This document shows positions 9,320 to 20,700 of a DNA stretch of 64,000 nucleotides, piece after piece. The position numbers were made by a program, and so were the translations under genes. This DNA comes from Eulemur rufifrons (lineage: Eukaryota; Chordata; Mammalia; Primates; Lemuridae), in assembly GCF_041146395.1 (NCBI RefSeq), contig NC_091009.1, forward strand, positions 4,335,001 to 4,399,000. Reading direction: 5' to 3'. The notes under the pieces are model-generated. The model was given only the letters and a program-made list of their open reading frames with translations. It did no database searches and was not told the origin of the DNA. Position 1 is the first letter of the stretch, and every line of letters begins with the position of its first letter.

Positions 9320-10850
9320 CAATAAGTATTTATTGAGTGATGGAATAAGCAATATTTTAATTGAATGTTTATTCTGTGCCAAGCATCTTTCTAGGTGCAG
9401 TGGATAAGGAGTAATCAAAACTGTCACTGACTTCATAGAGTTGACACTCTAGTGAGAGAAGGCAGATAATATATACATAAATTAATACATACATACAATG
9501 TCTAAAAGTTATAAGTGATATTTAAAAAGGAGAAGGTCAAAGGAACAGAAGTAACAGACAAGGGAGTTGCTGTTTTATGCAGAGAAAGCTTTGAGAGGAT
9601 GACATTTAACCAGATATTGGATTCAGTGGGAAGGAGGACACACGGGTATCGGGGTAATTGTCTACCAGCCAGAAAGAACAGCCAGCACAAAGGCCTTAAG
9701 AGGGAGTGTGTACAGGATTCAAGAAAATGCCAGGCCAGGTGCAGTGGCTCACACCTGTAATCCCAGCACTTTGGAAGGCTGATGTGGGAGGATCACTTTT
9801 GCGGCCAGGAGTTTGAGACTAGCCTGGGCACCACAGTGAGACCCCATCTCTATTTTTGAAAATATACATATATTTCTAAAAGAAAACTAAAAAAAATTAC
9901 AGCTGACTACTTTGTTAGAAACCATGCAAGCAAAAATGAGTGGAGTGAAATATCTAAATTATTGGAAAAAAAAAAACCCACCAACCTAGAGTTATATATC
10001 TGGCAAAATTATTCTTCAAGAGAGAGGAGAAATTAAAAGGAAAAAAACTGCCAAGAGGCCAGTGTGGCTGTTGTGTAAGGCCAGAGTACTGATAAGGAAC
10101 AAGATCACATAAGGCTTGGGAGACGAATGAAAGATTTGTGTTTTATTCTTAGAGAATCAGAGGGTACAGGGGAGGCTTTGGGGGTCTTCAGAGAGGAGTG
10201 GTATGACCCAACTTACATTTTTTAAAGGATCCCTCAAATTGCTAGGTTGAGAATAGACTGGCAGTGTAGGTGGGAAAAGGTAGAGTCAGAGATGAGTTCA
10301 GTGTCAGATGATGGCATTTTGGACCAGGTGGCTAGCATAAGTTGTGACAAATGGTCATATTCTGGAATATTCTCAAGGTAGCCCCATAGAATTTTCAGGT
10401 ACATTGAATGCAGACTTTGAGAGAAAAGGAGGAAGTTGAGCAGCATGACTGGATACCTGGAAGGATGATGGATGCGCCCTCAATTGAGATGCAGAAAACT
10501 GCTGAGAAAGCAGTTGGTGAGAAGGAGATTATGAATCAGTGTTGGACATTTTAAGTTTAGAGTATCTATTAGATATCTAAGATGGGAGAAATTACGCCAT
10601 ATGTTTGCTGCTGAGACTGGCTTATTAGAGCAGGAGAAGATGCCAAGGCAGAACAGAGAGGAGTAAGAAGGGGAAAGGATCTAGTGTACACATGGAGAGA
10701 TCTTCAGAGGGGAGAACGGATGTTCACCTAGATACAACCGGGAAGGCAGGTATGTGGGCACAGGCACAGGTAAGTGGATAGACAGGTTGACAGGAGCTAG
10801 TGCAGAGTCCCTTCTGCAAGCTTCTGTTTTCATAGTGAAATAAAGAAATT
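9320..10850 (-). mobile_element. L2 LINE, antisense, interrupted
   Basis: The plus strand reads as reverse-complement L2: 'aagtatttattgagtgatgg' and 'ctgtgccaagcatctttcta' near 9,330-9,400, then 'gccagtgtggctgt', 'ggtatgacccaacttac' and 'ttgagaatagactgg' up to about 10,850. The minus-strand frame at 10,234-10,446 corresponds to part of the L2 reverse transcriptase and is decayed. An Alu monomer and an L1-like stretch (about 9,890-10,045) interrupt it. Confidence 0.75.
9733..9868 (+). mobile_element. Alu monomer (FLAM-type)
   Basis: A single Alu left arm, GGCCAGGTGCAGTGGCTCAC through 'gtgagaccccatctct', followed by a short A-rich tail and no second arm. It is diverged, as expected of an ancient fossil monomer. 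Confidence 0.8.
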
Positions 10851-10854
10851 CTTG

Positions 10855-11410
10855 TTTGAAGGAATTAATAAATCCCTTTTTACTCTCTTGCTTAAAACCC
10901 TCCCCAGGCTTCCTCTCACCATGAGAATAAGATCCAAATGTTTTATCACAGCCCACAAGTCCCCACAGGATCTGGCCCCGCCCACCTCTCTCCATTGCCC
11001 CAAATGCTCCAGCCACAGCGGCCTTCCTTCTGTGTCTCAGACACATGACAAACTCAGACAACCATGGGTTCACCCTCTGTCTGGTACGTCCTCTCTCTTA
11101 TCCTCATCACATAAGTTTTACCTCAAAGTTCACCTCCCCAGGCCTTTCTTGAACTTCCCATCTACAGTGTCCCCTCCTCCCACCATGAATTATTTTACTC
11201 ATTTATTCTGTATTGTCTGCTTCTTCCCACAAGAATGTGTTTCCTAAGAAACTAGCACCCCTACTCCTGGCTCCCCCTCCCCCTCTCTTCTCTTTCCTGA
11301 TTTGGCTTTAGTTTTCTTCTCAGTACTCATCAGAACCATATCTGGCACATAGCAGGAGCTCAGTCACTATTTCTTGATGAACAATTTTGACAATTTAAAT
11401 GAAAAAATGG
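10855..11410 (+). mobile_element. L2 LINE 3' end, sense
   Basis: The sequence shows 'aaaaccctccccaggcttcc', 'ataagatccaaatg', 'acaggatctggccccgcc' and 'ctccagccacagcggccttc', and ends with 'catctggcacatagcaggag'. This order is that of the L2 3' end. It abuts an L2 in the opposite orientation. Confidence 0.78.
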
Positions 11411-11678
11411 ATATAGAGCATATAGCAGAGAGCCTGACATTTAGTAAATATTTGATAAATGTTACCTGCAATGGTGAAGGCAACAAAGACAGCCACGGCA
11501 ACAATCAGAAGCACAACTCTGAAAGGCTGATGCCTCTTCTGTACTCTTGGACCAATTCCCTTTTGTCTCATCAGAGACTTTCATTGATCATGTCCTTCTT
11601 CCTCTTGATAGCATCCTTCCCTTCAAGTAAATATTAATATGCGCAATATTAGCCCACCATTAAAAACAAAAACAGTTA

Positions 11679-12420
11679 AAACATACCTTCCTTAACTCTG
11701 GGTCTTATTAGATACAGCCAAGTGTCCTCATAGTTTAGCAATTAAAAAAAATAGTCTATACTAGTTCACAACTGGTTAACCAAAACAAATCTTGAATAAG
11801 TAGACTCATTTTTATTTAACACTCTTATCTATTGACTAGTTTCTTTAAATCGAAAAAAACTACTTAATATTTGCATGGTTACAATATTAATAACTATAAA
11901 ATAATATTCAATAAAAGATCTATTATCTAATTCAGTGCTCACTCTGCAAAAAACTGGCATATCTGTGTATCTTTCCAGAAATTATATACGCATATCCAGA
12001 CATATAAATATCTTTTGAAAATACCAATATGCACACAATTCTACACCTTAGGTTTCCTTTAGTTAATAGGTATCATGACTAGCTTTCAAAAGTACACAGA
12101 AAGAGCTATATCATACTTTTACTGGCTACGTAGTGTTCCATTGGGTATGAATGTAATGTCATCCATTTAACTAGTGCCATATTTACTGGCATTTAATGTG
12201 TTTCCAGTCATTTGTTCTTGTAAAGAATGCTGGAATTAATAGTCTTGTATATGTGTATGTATATTCGTGTATACATTTCATATATACATACTTTTTCAAA
12301 TATATCCATACATAAATTCTTAAAAGTACAATTGCTGGCATAAAAAGCATATGTGTCTTCAGTTTTTATCAATATTGACAAATTACTTTCTAAATATTAA
12401 TAATTTTTTTAAATCAGTAG
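11679..12420 (-). mobile_element. L1M 3' region, antisense, copy 2 of a direct repeat
   Basis: The first 300 bp repeat 9,006-9,318. The remainder shows decayed reverse L1 phrases such as 'tagtgttccattgggtatga', 'gtgtttccagtcatttgttc' and 'aaagtacaattgctggca'. Confidence 0.6.
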
Positions 12421-12574
12421 AATTTTTGACTCCTCTAAACTATGAACAATTACTAAGTGCTTTGTTTCACATTATTGTTGAGGGATAGCGGATAATTATT
12501 TATATTCCCTGTATCAAAGCAGAAAAGGACTGAAACCATATTAAAGAAAATGTTAGTACCTTCTACGATACATA

Positions 12575-13205
12575 CAGTTGTCCCCCCTTATCCAGGGTTT
12601 CACTTTCCACAGTTTCAGTTACCTGTGGTCATCCATGGTCCAAAAATATTAAATGGAAAATTCCAGAAATAAACAACTCATAAGTCTTAAATTGCACACT
12701 GTTCTTTCTGTACTGAAATTTCTCACCACCCCACACAGTAGGTGAATCATCCTTTGGTCCAGTGCATCTCTGCTACACATGCTACCAGCCTATTAGGCAC
12801 TTAGTAACCATCTCCATGATCAGATCAAATCCTCTGTCCTGGTTCCATGGTGTTTGTGTTCAAGTAACTCTTATTTTACTTAATAGACTTAATAGTAGAA
12901 TGAAGTAAATACTACATAATAGTGGTCCCCAAACTCAAGAATAGTGGTGCTGGCAATTCGATATGCCAATGAGAAACTGTAAAGTGCTTCCTTTAGGCAG
13001 AAAAATGAAAGTTCTAGACTTAATAAGGAAAGAAAAAAATTATATGCTGAGGTTGCTAAGATCTACATTAAGTGAAAGTCTTCCTCAGTAAAACTGTGAC
13101 AAAGGAAAAAGAAATTCTTGTATAGCATATAGAGGGTTCAGTACTACTTGTGGTTTCCAGCCCCACTAAGGGGCTTGGAATGTATCCCCCTCAGATTGGG
13201 GAGAG
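12575..13205 (+). mobile_element. pogo/Tigger-type DNA transposon, internally deleted
   Basis: The 5' inverted repeat begins 'acagttgtcccccc' and continues through 'ggtttcactttccacagttt'. The body retains the start of a Tigger transposase frame ('gatgctggcaattcg'-like text, then a 'aaagttctagacttaataag' stretch). It jumps to a 3' end with 'agggttcagtactac' and 'cttggaatgtatcccc'. Most of the transposase is missing, so it cannot move. Confidence 0.78.
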
Positions 13206-14099
13206 GAAGGGGAAAATACTGTGTTTAAGACAAAGGAAAACCAAGCACTATTTTGGGGAAAGAGATTCTGTATTTAGAATAGCTCAGTGTTGGAGATAAG
13301 TTCTGTGTGCCTCTGCAAAGGCTCCTTGCTTACCCAGTTTGAACCAGTTAGGTGGTAAAGAAGAAAGGATGAGGTCACTCATTGGTCACTCCGTAACTTT
13401 GAGCACTGATGGTTCTGCAGTGGTGACTGACCTGCACGATCCTCCTAATGATCCTGAAATGCAGGATCTGTGATAGTTGGGCTCACTTAGAATTTCATTT
13501 TAACTTCTTATGTAGTTGTAATTCAAGTAATGTTTTTAAAGTTTTAACATGGATGTCCAAGTTTCAAGCTGGTGTACAAATCTTGGCACACAGCCAGACT
13601 GGTGTAAGCCTTGAGAAAGATAAGAGAGTTTAACAGGGGTGTGCTTTCTTTTGAAGCTGGACATTTTCTTTGATCTTTCAAGCATAAAGTAATTGTATAT
13701 GGTAAAAAAAAAAAAAAAAAAAAAAGTAGCTTTCTCTTTCAGCTAATGAAAGTATCAACACATTAAATGAACTTTTCCAGTCCTCAGTAGTTCTTTCCCC
13801 TAAGTCAGCCTCTTAGAAACCCCCAGCCTATGGAAACAAGAGTTAAAGACACAGAAAGAAAAAAACCTAAACTCAAATAGTTTGTCAGGAGCACAACGAG
13901 CTTCTTACCTGTCTAGACCGGCCAGTGAGTTTCAACTTTCGTCGTTTGAGGTCTTTTCTTTCTTTCTTTCTTTTTTAAACTGTTAGTGTGGTTTAAAAAA
14001 AAAAAATCGTAATTCTCTTTTAGTGGAAAAGTACATGTCCCTGCCTTGTTTCTTCTACAGATCGCAAACTCTTCAAGGGAGGGGGTGGAGGACAGTGTT
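13206..14099. other. unassigned sequence upstream of the CENPE pseudogene
   Basis: This holds a poly(A) run at about 13,703-13,724 and a short CTTT run near 13,955-13,972. No gene or named repeat is recognised. Confidence 0.4.
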
Positions 14100-14560
14100 C
14101 AGGGGCTTTTAGCAAATAGCAGTGTCCGGCTATTACCGAGACGGCCGCTCTCTGTCAGGCCACCGTCCCGTCCATGCGACCCCCCTCCCGCTCGCCGCCA
14201 GACTCCGTCAGGTGTGCGCCGCCTGCCATCGCGCTCCCCCGCACCGCGCCGCAGGTGGACTCGTCCATGACGTCACGAGACAGCGACCCAATCAGAGGCG
14301 GCGTTTTGGAAATTTTCAACTTAAAGGCGGGTCTGCCGTTGCGCCCTGAAGCGGCGGCGGCGGAGGGTTTGGGCCACTTTCCTGGGGCCCAGCGTGAGAA
14401 AGCTGGCGGAGGAAGGCCCCGTGGCGGTCTACGTGGGAGTCCGGCCGCTGAGCAGCAGGTAGGTGGCCCAGACCGCGGCGGGGCGCAAAGCTGCCGGCGG
14501 CGCGGGCCCGGGGCGGAGGGGCGAGTGCTCCAGCCTTTCCCAGAGCTGCTTTCTGGGGTT
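14100..14560 (+). promoter_or_regulatory. CENPE: CpG-island promoter of the CENPE pseudogene
   Basis: A dense CpG island spans exon 1. It contains a palindromic cAMP-response element TGACGTCA at 14,268-14,275, a CCAAT box at 14,288-14,292, and GC-rich E2F-like sequence (GGCGGG) near 14,330. CRE plus CCAAT is common in cell-cycle gene promoters. CpG density has been kept here while CpGs in the gene body have decayed to stop codons. No initiation data are available, so activity is unknown. Confidence 0.65.
14403..14458 (+). pseudogene. CENPE: CENPE exon 1 (coding part), start codon lost
   Basis: It encodes LAEEGPVAVYVGVRPLSS and ends AGCAG before GTAGGT. Human CENP-E starts MAEEGAVAVCVRVRPLNS, so ATG has become CTG at 14,403-14,405. 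Arg in the VRVRP kinesin motif is Gly here. Confidence 0.88.
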
Positions 14561-14914
14561 TGCTTGTCTGTGAAGTGACAGGGAAAGATCCGAGATCTGG
14601 AAGATAACTTCCAGTTGCGAGATTCACCTAACTCTAATGCGGGCTCGCTGACGTTGAAGACCTTCACCTGCTGTTTTTCCGACATCTGAACTGTTGAGCC
14701 TAAGAATACTGAATTATAGAAATGGCCCCTGTATTTCTGGAGACAAGATGTGATTTCAGAAGTCAAATAAGGCTTTGCCTTAAGGAAAAAGTAAATGTGT
14801 TAGTTCAAAAGCTGCCTCGTCTCAGGAGAGCGTCTTGCTGGTCAGTAGAAGCTGCATTTCAAAGAGACAGCTGTAAACTGGGCCTTTGGTTCTCACCTGT
14901 TTTGAAAGACAAGG

Positions 14915-15600
14915 CAGGCCTCCCTTAGGACCAAAGGTTGCCGGTGCTGACAAGTGGACCCCCGGAGATGAGAGCTAATCAGATAGATATGCTAATGCCC
15001 AAGCCGGGCCCAGATGGAATCATGAGGTTAAAGTAATTAACACAAAGCACAGCCCATGTTGACTTCTGGGATCATGTCTGTCTCCAAGAACACAATCACC
15101 GGAGCCAAGATGTCTCTGTTTGTTGCTAAAGTAATAGCCTTATCATAAAACTTAGAAGTTTGCCCCAAGATGATTTTATAAACCATTGTTCCCCTAGTTA
15201 GAGTTAGTTAAAGGATCTGTAGCAGCCTTTTAGGAGACTTTGACCCTAAAGCAAACTGCCTGTTAGTATGCAAATCCCGTTGCCCTTGGCAACAGGGAAG
15301 CCTGGTGTACCCTATATAATACCTATGTGAAGTTTCAGTCAGGGAGATATTTTATGCGGGTAAAATATTTCCATCCGGATACCCTCCTTTATCTATTTTC
15401 ATAAACTTTTACTTTATAAACTATATCTTTGGCTCTGTCTATTATTATTGCCATTACTTTATATTTTTATTTCTGTTTCCTACTATATTTTTCATCCTTT
15501 GCGATGACCCCTACCTGAGAGACCAGATCGGAGGAAAATACCTCTTTGCAGGGAGCGTAGCTAACTCGCCGCGCTGAACCTCCTTACCCCATTCCATGCC
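14915..15600 (+). mobile_element. candidate LTR in intron 1
   Basis: About 0.7 kb has a layout like a solo retroviral LTR: a TATA-like CCTATATAATAC at about 15,310, a downstream 'cataaacttttactttataaac' stretch resembling a polyadenylation region, and a final CTGAGAGACCAGATCGG-like segment. The exact ends and family are not recognised and no internal retroviral genes are seen. It could instead be another repeat class. Confidence 0.4.
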
Positions 15601-15689
15601 CTAAAGAAGTCGTATGGGAGAGTGGTCATTTTAAGCTTAATTGGCTACTTCTAAACTCCCTGAGGGCAAGGACTAGTCTGTCTCATTGC

Positions 15690-16460
15690 ATTCAATAGAC
15701 ACTCAAGACTGCATCCATTCAGTCGTGCTACAAATACTTATCTATATGCATATATGTATTTTAGTACACCGTTACAGCACTGAACAGACGCTACCACATT
15801 GCCCTGTGGATCTTCCATTGTAGTGGAGAGACAGAACATAAAGTTAAAAATATAGAGTGTTAAGTGGTTATACGTAAGTAATAAATGCTATGGAGAAAAA
15901 CAAGGAAGGGGAATAAATGAAGTCAGTTTGTTTTAGTAGCCGCTGGTCCTCGACCCCAAGGGCTAACATTTTCTGTGTCTGAGAAATTTTCATTGAACAC
16001 AGGGTTTAATTACAGAGAATATCAAGATCTGGGATTTCCTGGTTTTAAGGAGCTCCTTCTCTAATACATTAGAAGACAACAACATAAAGAAGCCATTACA
16101 ATAGGTTGTGACAAGTGTTATGATGGGCAGGTGGAGAATGTTTGCTAAAATGATTAGTCCATAAGAGAGATGACAGTTTGGGTGGGGTGGGCTCGTGTCA
16201 GGAGAGTCCTGACAATTTTCACAAGTGAAACAATAGATAAGTTACTTAATGGAAAGGAAGGTCAGAATATTCTAGGCCCAAAGGGGTTAAATCTGTCATT
16301 TTGAGAAGACCTTCAAGTAGAGCTTAGGGTTCATGTAGAAATTTAGAGGACGATGAGGTTGGAGAGTGAAATGACATGATCCAGGTCTCATGTGCTATGC
16401 TAAGGATTTCATAAGTTTCCAGAAAGTTTTCAAGAGTTTTAAGCAAGAGGGACATAATCA
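15690..16460 (-). mobile_element. decayed L2 LINE, antisense
   Basis: Reverse L2 phrases include 'aataaatgctatggagaaaa' at about 15,880 and 'gaaatgacatgatccagg' at about 16,368. It is strongly diverged and its limits are approximate. Confidence 0.5.
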
Positions 16461-16649
16461 GTTTCATTTTTAATCTATCCTCTCAGCTGCCAGTGTTGGG
16501 TGAAAGGGCGAATGAATGGTTTCACAAGAAACTCCCATGACAGGGCAAGAGGCACTGAAACCCCATTTAAGAGAGCTGAATCCTCAAAGCTGGATTTTCC
16601 ATCTTTCTCTTATAAGTGATACATTATTACTATCTTTTAAAATAATCTT

Positions 16650-16932
16650 CATCTGGGCATGGTGGCTTATGCCCGTAATCCTAGCACTTTGGGGACTAAG
16701 GTGGGAGGATCCCTTGAGGACAGGAGCTCAAGACCAGCCTGGACAACATATGGATACACCACACCTTCACCCCCTACAAAAAATACAAGCATGGTGACAC
16801 AGGCCTGTAGTCCTGTCTACTTGGAATGCCGAGCCAGGAGATAACTTGAGACCAGGAGTTTGAGGTTGCAGTGAGCTATGATTGTACACCTGCACTCTAG
16901 TGCCAGCAACAGGGCAAGACGCTATCTCAAAA
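16650..16932 (+). mobile_element. old dimeric Alu (AluJ-like)
   Basis: It begins ATCTGGGCATGGTGGCTTAT and ends 'gggcaagacgctatctcaaaa'. Both arms are present but diverged, and the lemur-type insertion is lacking, so it predates the young lemur Alus in this window. Confidence 0.85.
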
Positions 16933-17021
16933 TGTTCTTGAGAAGATGAAATCTTAAATTATCCTTTCTATAACATGACTTTTATGACCAATTATGCTAA
17001 AATGCAGTCTTATATTTTTAG

Positions 17022-17113
17022 AGAAGAAGAACTTGGAGAAACTGCCCAAGTTTACTGGAAAATTGACAATAATGCCATTTACGAAGTTGATGGAAGTAAT
17101 TCCTTCAATTTTG
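17022..17113 (+). pseudogene. CENPE: CENPE exon 2
   Basis: It encodes EEELGETAQVYWKIDNNAIY and then EVDGSNSFNF, between an AG acceptor and a GTAAGA donor. It matches the start of the kinesin motor (human EESLGETAQVYWKTDNN) and is open. Confidence 0.92.
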
Positions 17114-17597
17114 GTAAGATATAAGAGCATCAAAAATTAGCTTGCTATTCTTTTGCTATTAAGAGTACAGAAGGCTTATCAATAATACTAGATTTATTAC
17201 TAAAGATCAGACTAAGACTTTTGTAAACTGCTTCATTGAAAATGAAAAATTGTTTAGCCATCAGGTATGATACGTGAGGTAATAAATTGATATTTAAAGC
17301 ACAGTTATGTAATTTGTATCCAGACAAATTCCAGACCCCATGTGCAACCACTGTGGTCTACTGCCTTGTAAAAACACATAGGATCATTAACTTGTAGTAT
17401 ATTTTTTGTCTTTGAGGACCAAAACATTTTACCTCAAGGAGAGGTTTTATCAAAGGACCAAAAAGTTGAAGAAAATACTGTCTTAAATATTTTATCATCC
17501 TAGATTGACAATTTTATTTCTTTGTGTAATTACTAGTTCAGAATGAAAACACATTTGATTTGTTTGGTTTAACTTCAAATGTGTTGTTGTTTCGCAG

Positions 17598-17687
17598 ATC
17601 ATGTCTTTCATAGTAATGAAACTACTAAAAATGTGTGTGAAGAAATAGCAGCACCAATGATCGATTCTGCCATACAAGGCTACAATG
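17598..17687 (+). pseudogene. CENPE: CENPE exon 3
   Basis: It encodes [20 protein letters not shown] then IDSAIQGYN in the motor domain. Acceptor TTCGCAG, donor GTTTGT. The frame is open. Confidence 0.92.
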
Positions 17688-17810
17688 GTTTGTATTCGCT
17701 CAGTGTTGCAGAAACATTTTAGTCTTGGGTGTCTGTGCAACATGTATTGATAGTTCTATCCACTGCAGATTCATTTTAAATCTTTGTGTGAGTGCATTTT
17801 GTTTGTTCAG

Positions 17811-17929
17811 GGACTATATTTGCCTATGGGCAGACTGCTTTGGGAAAAATGTATACTATTATGGGTTCAGAAGATTACTTAGGACTTATGCCCAGGGCAA
17901 TTCATGACATTTTCCAAAAAATTAAGAAG
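17811..17929 (+). pseudogene. CENPE: CENPE exon 4, ATP-binding P-loop altered
   Basis: It encodes [20 protein letters not shown] and on to [12 protein letters not shown]. The Walker A motif GQTASGKT of CENP-E is GQTALGKM here, so the Thr that coordinates Mg-ATP is replaced by Met. This alone should abolish ATPase activity. Donor GTAAAT. Confidence 0.92.
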
Positions 17930-17931
17930 GT

Positions 17932-18169
17932 AAATAACTTAGCTGAATTTCTAGTATATACTGGTAAAAGTAGCAACAATCTTAGTGTTTTTCTTGTGTA
18001 ATCATAAAAGGAAGTAAATTTACAGTTATCTCTTGATTATCCATGGGGAAAGAAGAGAGGCATAACCTAGATTTACTTTTATCCCAACAAACTTACTTTT
18101 TAAAGCTTAAAGTTCTTTTATTCTTTCCCTTGAATCCTGCAACAGTAATACTTTCAACAAAAACTAGTC
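17932..18169. other. site of the motor-exon deletion
   Basis: After exon 4 the next recognisable exon is at 21,936. In human CENP-E about 380 residues lie between them, including switch I, switch II (the DLAGSE motif) and the neck. I see none of these motifs on either strand in 17,930-21,935, which is filled with repeats and unassigned sequence. Confidence 0.7.
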
Positions 18170-20700
18170 ATTAAGGAACAGGCATATATACAAGCCGCCA
18201 TGATAGGTATACAGAAGGCAATCAAGAACTGTGGGTTGACTGACTGATGAGTAGGAAATAGCCCAATGGATGGCTTAGGGAAGAATGTTCCAGGAGGAGA
18301 CCTGTATGTACAAATGCTTGGAGTTGTGAAGCAGCATGATATGTATTCTTTGGACTCAAGATTTTCTGGTGGCAGGGGCATTTTAAACCACATTGAGGGA
18401 TTTAAATGTGACATGCTAGGGACAAAGAAAAGCCATATATGTGACATTAGAATTGCAGTTTAGAAAGATGTAGCTGCTGTGCTGATCACATTGGCTGGGC
18501 CTCCACAAGGATTGTGGCTCCGGAAAAGGAACAAATTGGATAAATTGGAGAGCTATTTGAGAGGCAGACTCAACAGGACTTTGTGATTGGAATTTAAGGG
18601 CAGGGAAAGGGAGATGTCCAGAATGACATGCAAGTATTGCTTGCCTTCCTGGATAGCAGGTGGCAGTATTCATTGAGTGAAGGGACACTGAATGAAGAGC
18701 AATGGAGATACTGAACATTTTATTTGGTACTTCTTCAGTTTGAGATGGTGGGCAGTGGAAATGCAAATACATGAAAATAAAGTAGAAGAGCTAAGATACA
18801 GTTAGTCGATTTGGGCGTTAACTACTACAGATCTAAATTAAAGTCATGGGAATGAATGAGCTTATTTGGTGAACATGTTGAGAATGAAAATAACAGAAAG
18901 CCAAGGGCAAAATCTCAAGAAATAACTTTTCAGATGAAGGCAGAAAAAGAATCCATAAAGGAACCCAGGTTTAGCTCTAGAATTAAGAATGAAATGAGGT
19001 GAATACGGTAACTAAGGAAAGAGAATATTTCAGGCAGCTAGTGGTCAGTGGTGTCATAGTCTGCCAAGAAGTTAAATAAGATAAAGATAGACAAAAATTC
19101 TTTATGTTTAGAAACAAGGAGCTCATTTGCAAATGTAATTTGAGTTATGTGGTGGGGGTGAAAGCCAACTTACAGGGTGAGATGGCCCATAGAAATGGGG
19201 TCTCAAATATATTCGAAGGAATTGGCTTTAGATAGGAGGAGAAAGACCTCTTGAATTGTAACATAGAGGAAAGGATAGGCCTCCGTGCAGGCAGTACTTC
19301 TATAAATGTAAGCGTACACTTTCTTTGTGGAATAAGTTTAATTTTTCTGCGGACATGGCAGGTGATGGTAGAGTCACAAATTTGTAGAGATACTAAGGGT
19401 TTGAAATAGTCTAGCCTTTGTAGGTAATGGAAAAGAAAGCTGACAGGGGGGAGAGGAGCCCTGCCATGTAGCATTAAGGACCTGATTAACGTTGGCAGCC
19501 AGTCTTCTGGCTTTATGGCTCTGGCAGTGCTCAGGAAGCTGATAAAGGTTCAGAACGCAATGTATTCACCTGGGTATACATTGTGTGGTATAGGTGTGAG
19601 GCACAGAAAATACGGCAAATAATTTGAGGATATTGACTTCAAATGTCAAACATAATTAAAATAATGATATGGAATCTAAGATGATGAGATGAGAAGCAAG
19701 AGGGAGCTGGCCAGAAGAAAGTCATATAACAAGGGAATAGAGTCCCTGGTAAGCTAAATAGCTTTAATTGGATTAACCTAATAAATGAGTTGGGAAGGAT
19801 GGCAACTGGAGTAAGTGCAGAAGGTCTAAGATTTAGGTTTATGAGTTTCAGATAATGACAAGGTCCAGGGGTGGCATTGGGAGCAAACGAGGTTGAGCTA
19901 AAGGTTATGGGAGTCAAGGACGTTTATATGACTAGGCTTTTGCAGAATGGGCTGTGGAAAATGCTGTTCATTTCAAGCAGAAGGGCAGTGTGTGGAGAGG
20001 CTTGAGAGAGCACGTAGTATGTTCTGGAGACAACAGATAATCTGGAGAGGCAATGTGGTAGGGTAGGCTCTGAACTTGTAGGCATGAGCTCAGCCACCAA
20101 CTGGCTGTACAACCTTAAACAACTTCTCCAAACTTGCTGGGCACACAGCTCATATAGTAAAAGGATCTAGTAAGAGAACGTAACCCATAGGGTTGTTGAG
20201 AGGATCACATAAGATGAGATGGTACGTGTACCTAGTAAAGGCGCAAGAGAACAGTGGAGACTGTGAAACCTGGAAAAACACACATACTTAAGAGTCAGGC
20301 AGAGGAACAGAAACAGCAAAGCGGAGTGAGTAGTAAGGATACCCAACTGGGTAGGATCAGAAGCTGGAAACAGAGGGGTCCCTGAAGGGATGAGGAGCCA
20401 GTGGATAAATGATGAGAGAGAACAAAGTAGGAAAAAAACAAAATGGTAGCTAGAGCAAAGTCTTATTTATCTTTAAAAAAACTCAACCAGAGAGGCTTGA
20501 GCATTTGTGAAGCAGAGAGGAGGGAGTCAGTGGAGATGACAGATGGACACATAACTGAATGAGCAAGTCTCAAGAGAGAAAGGAAGCAATGAGGTCAGGG
20601 GCACTGGTGGAGGCATTTGCTTTACCAAGGAAACTAGAAGGGAGTTGGCATTGGGAAGTACCCTGTGAAAGATTTATTTGCTGAGGGAAGTTCAGATGGG
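18170..20700 (-). mobile_element. L2 LINE, antisense, long and decayed
   Basis: Reverse L2 phrases recur, such as 'agaatgttccaggaggagac' and 'gtggtgggggtgaaagcca', with text like 'gtcaagtaagataaagat'. The minus-strand open frames within it are decayed. A MIR interrupts it at about 20,040-20,260. Confidence 0.65.
20040..20260 (+). mobile_element. MIR SINE
   Basis: MIR core text is visible: 'caatgtggtagggtaggctc', 'accaactggctgtacaacct', 'cccatagggttgttgagagg'. It is old and diverged. Confidence 0.7.
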
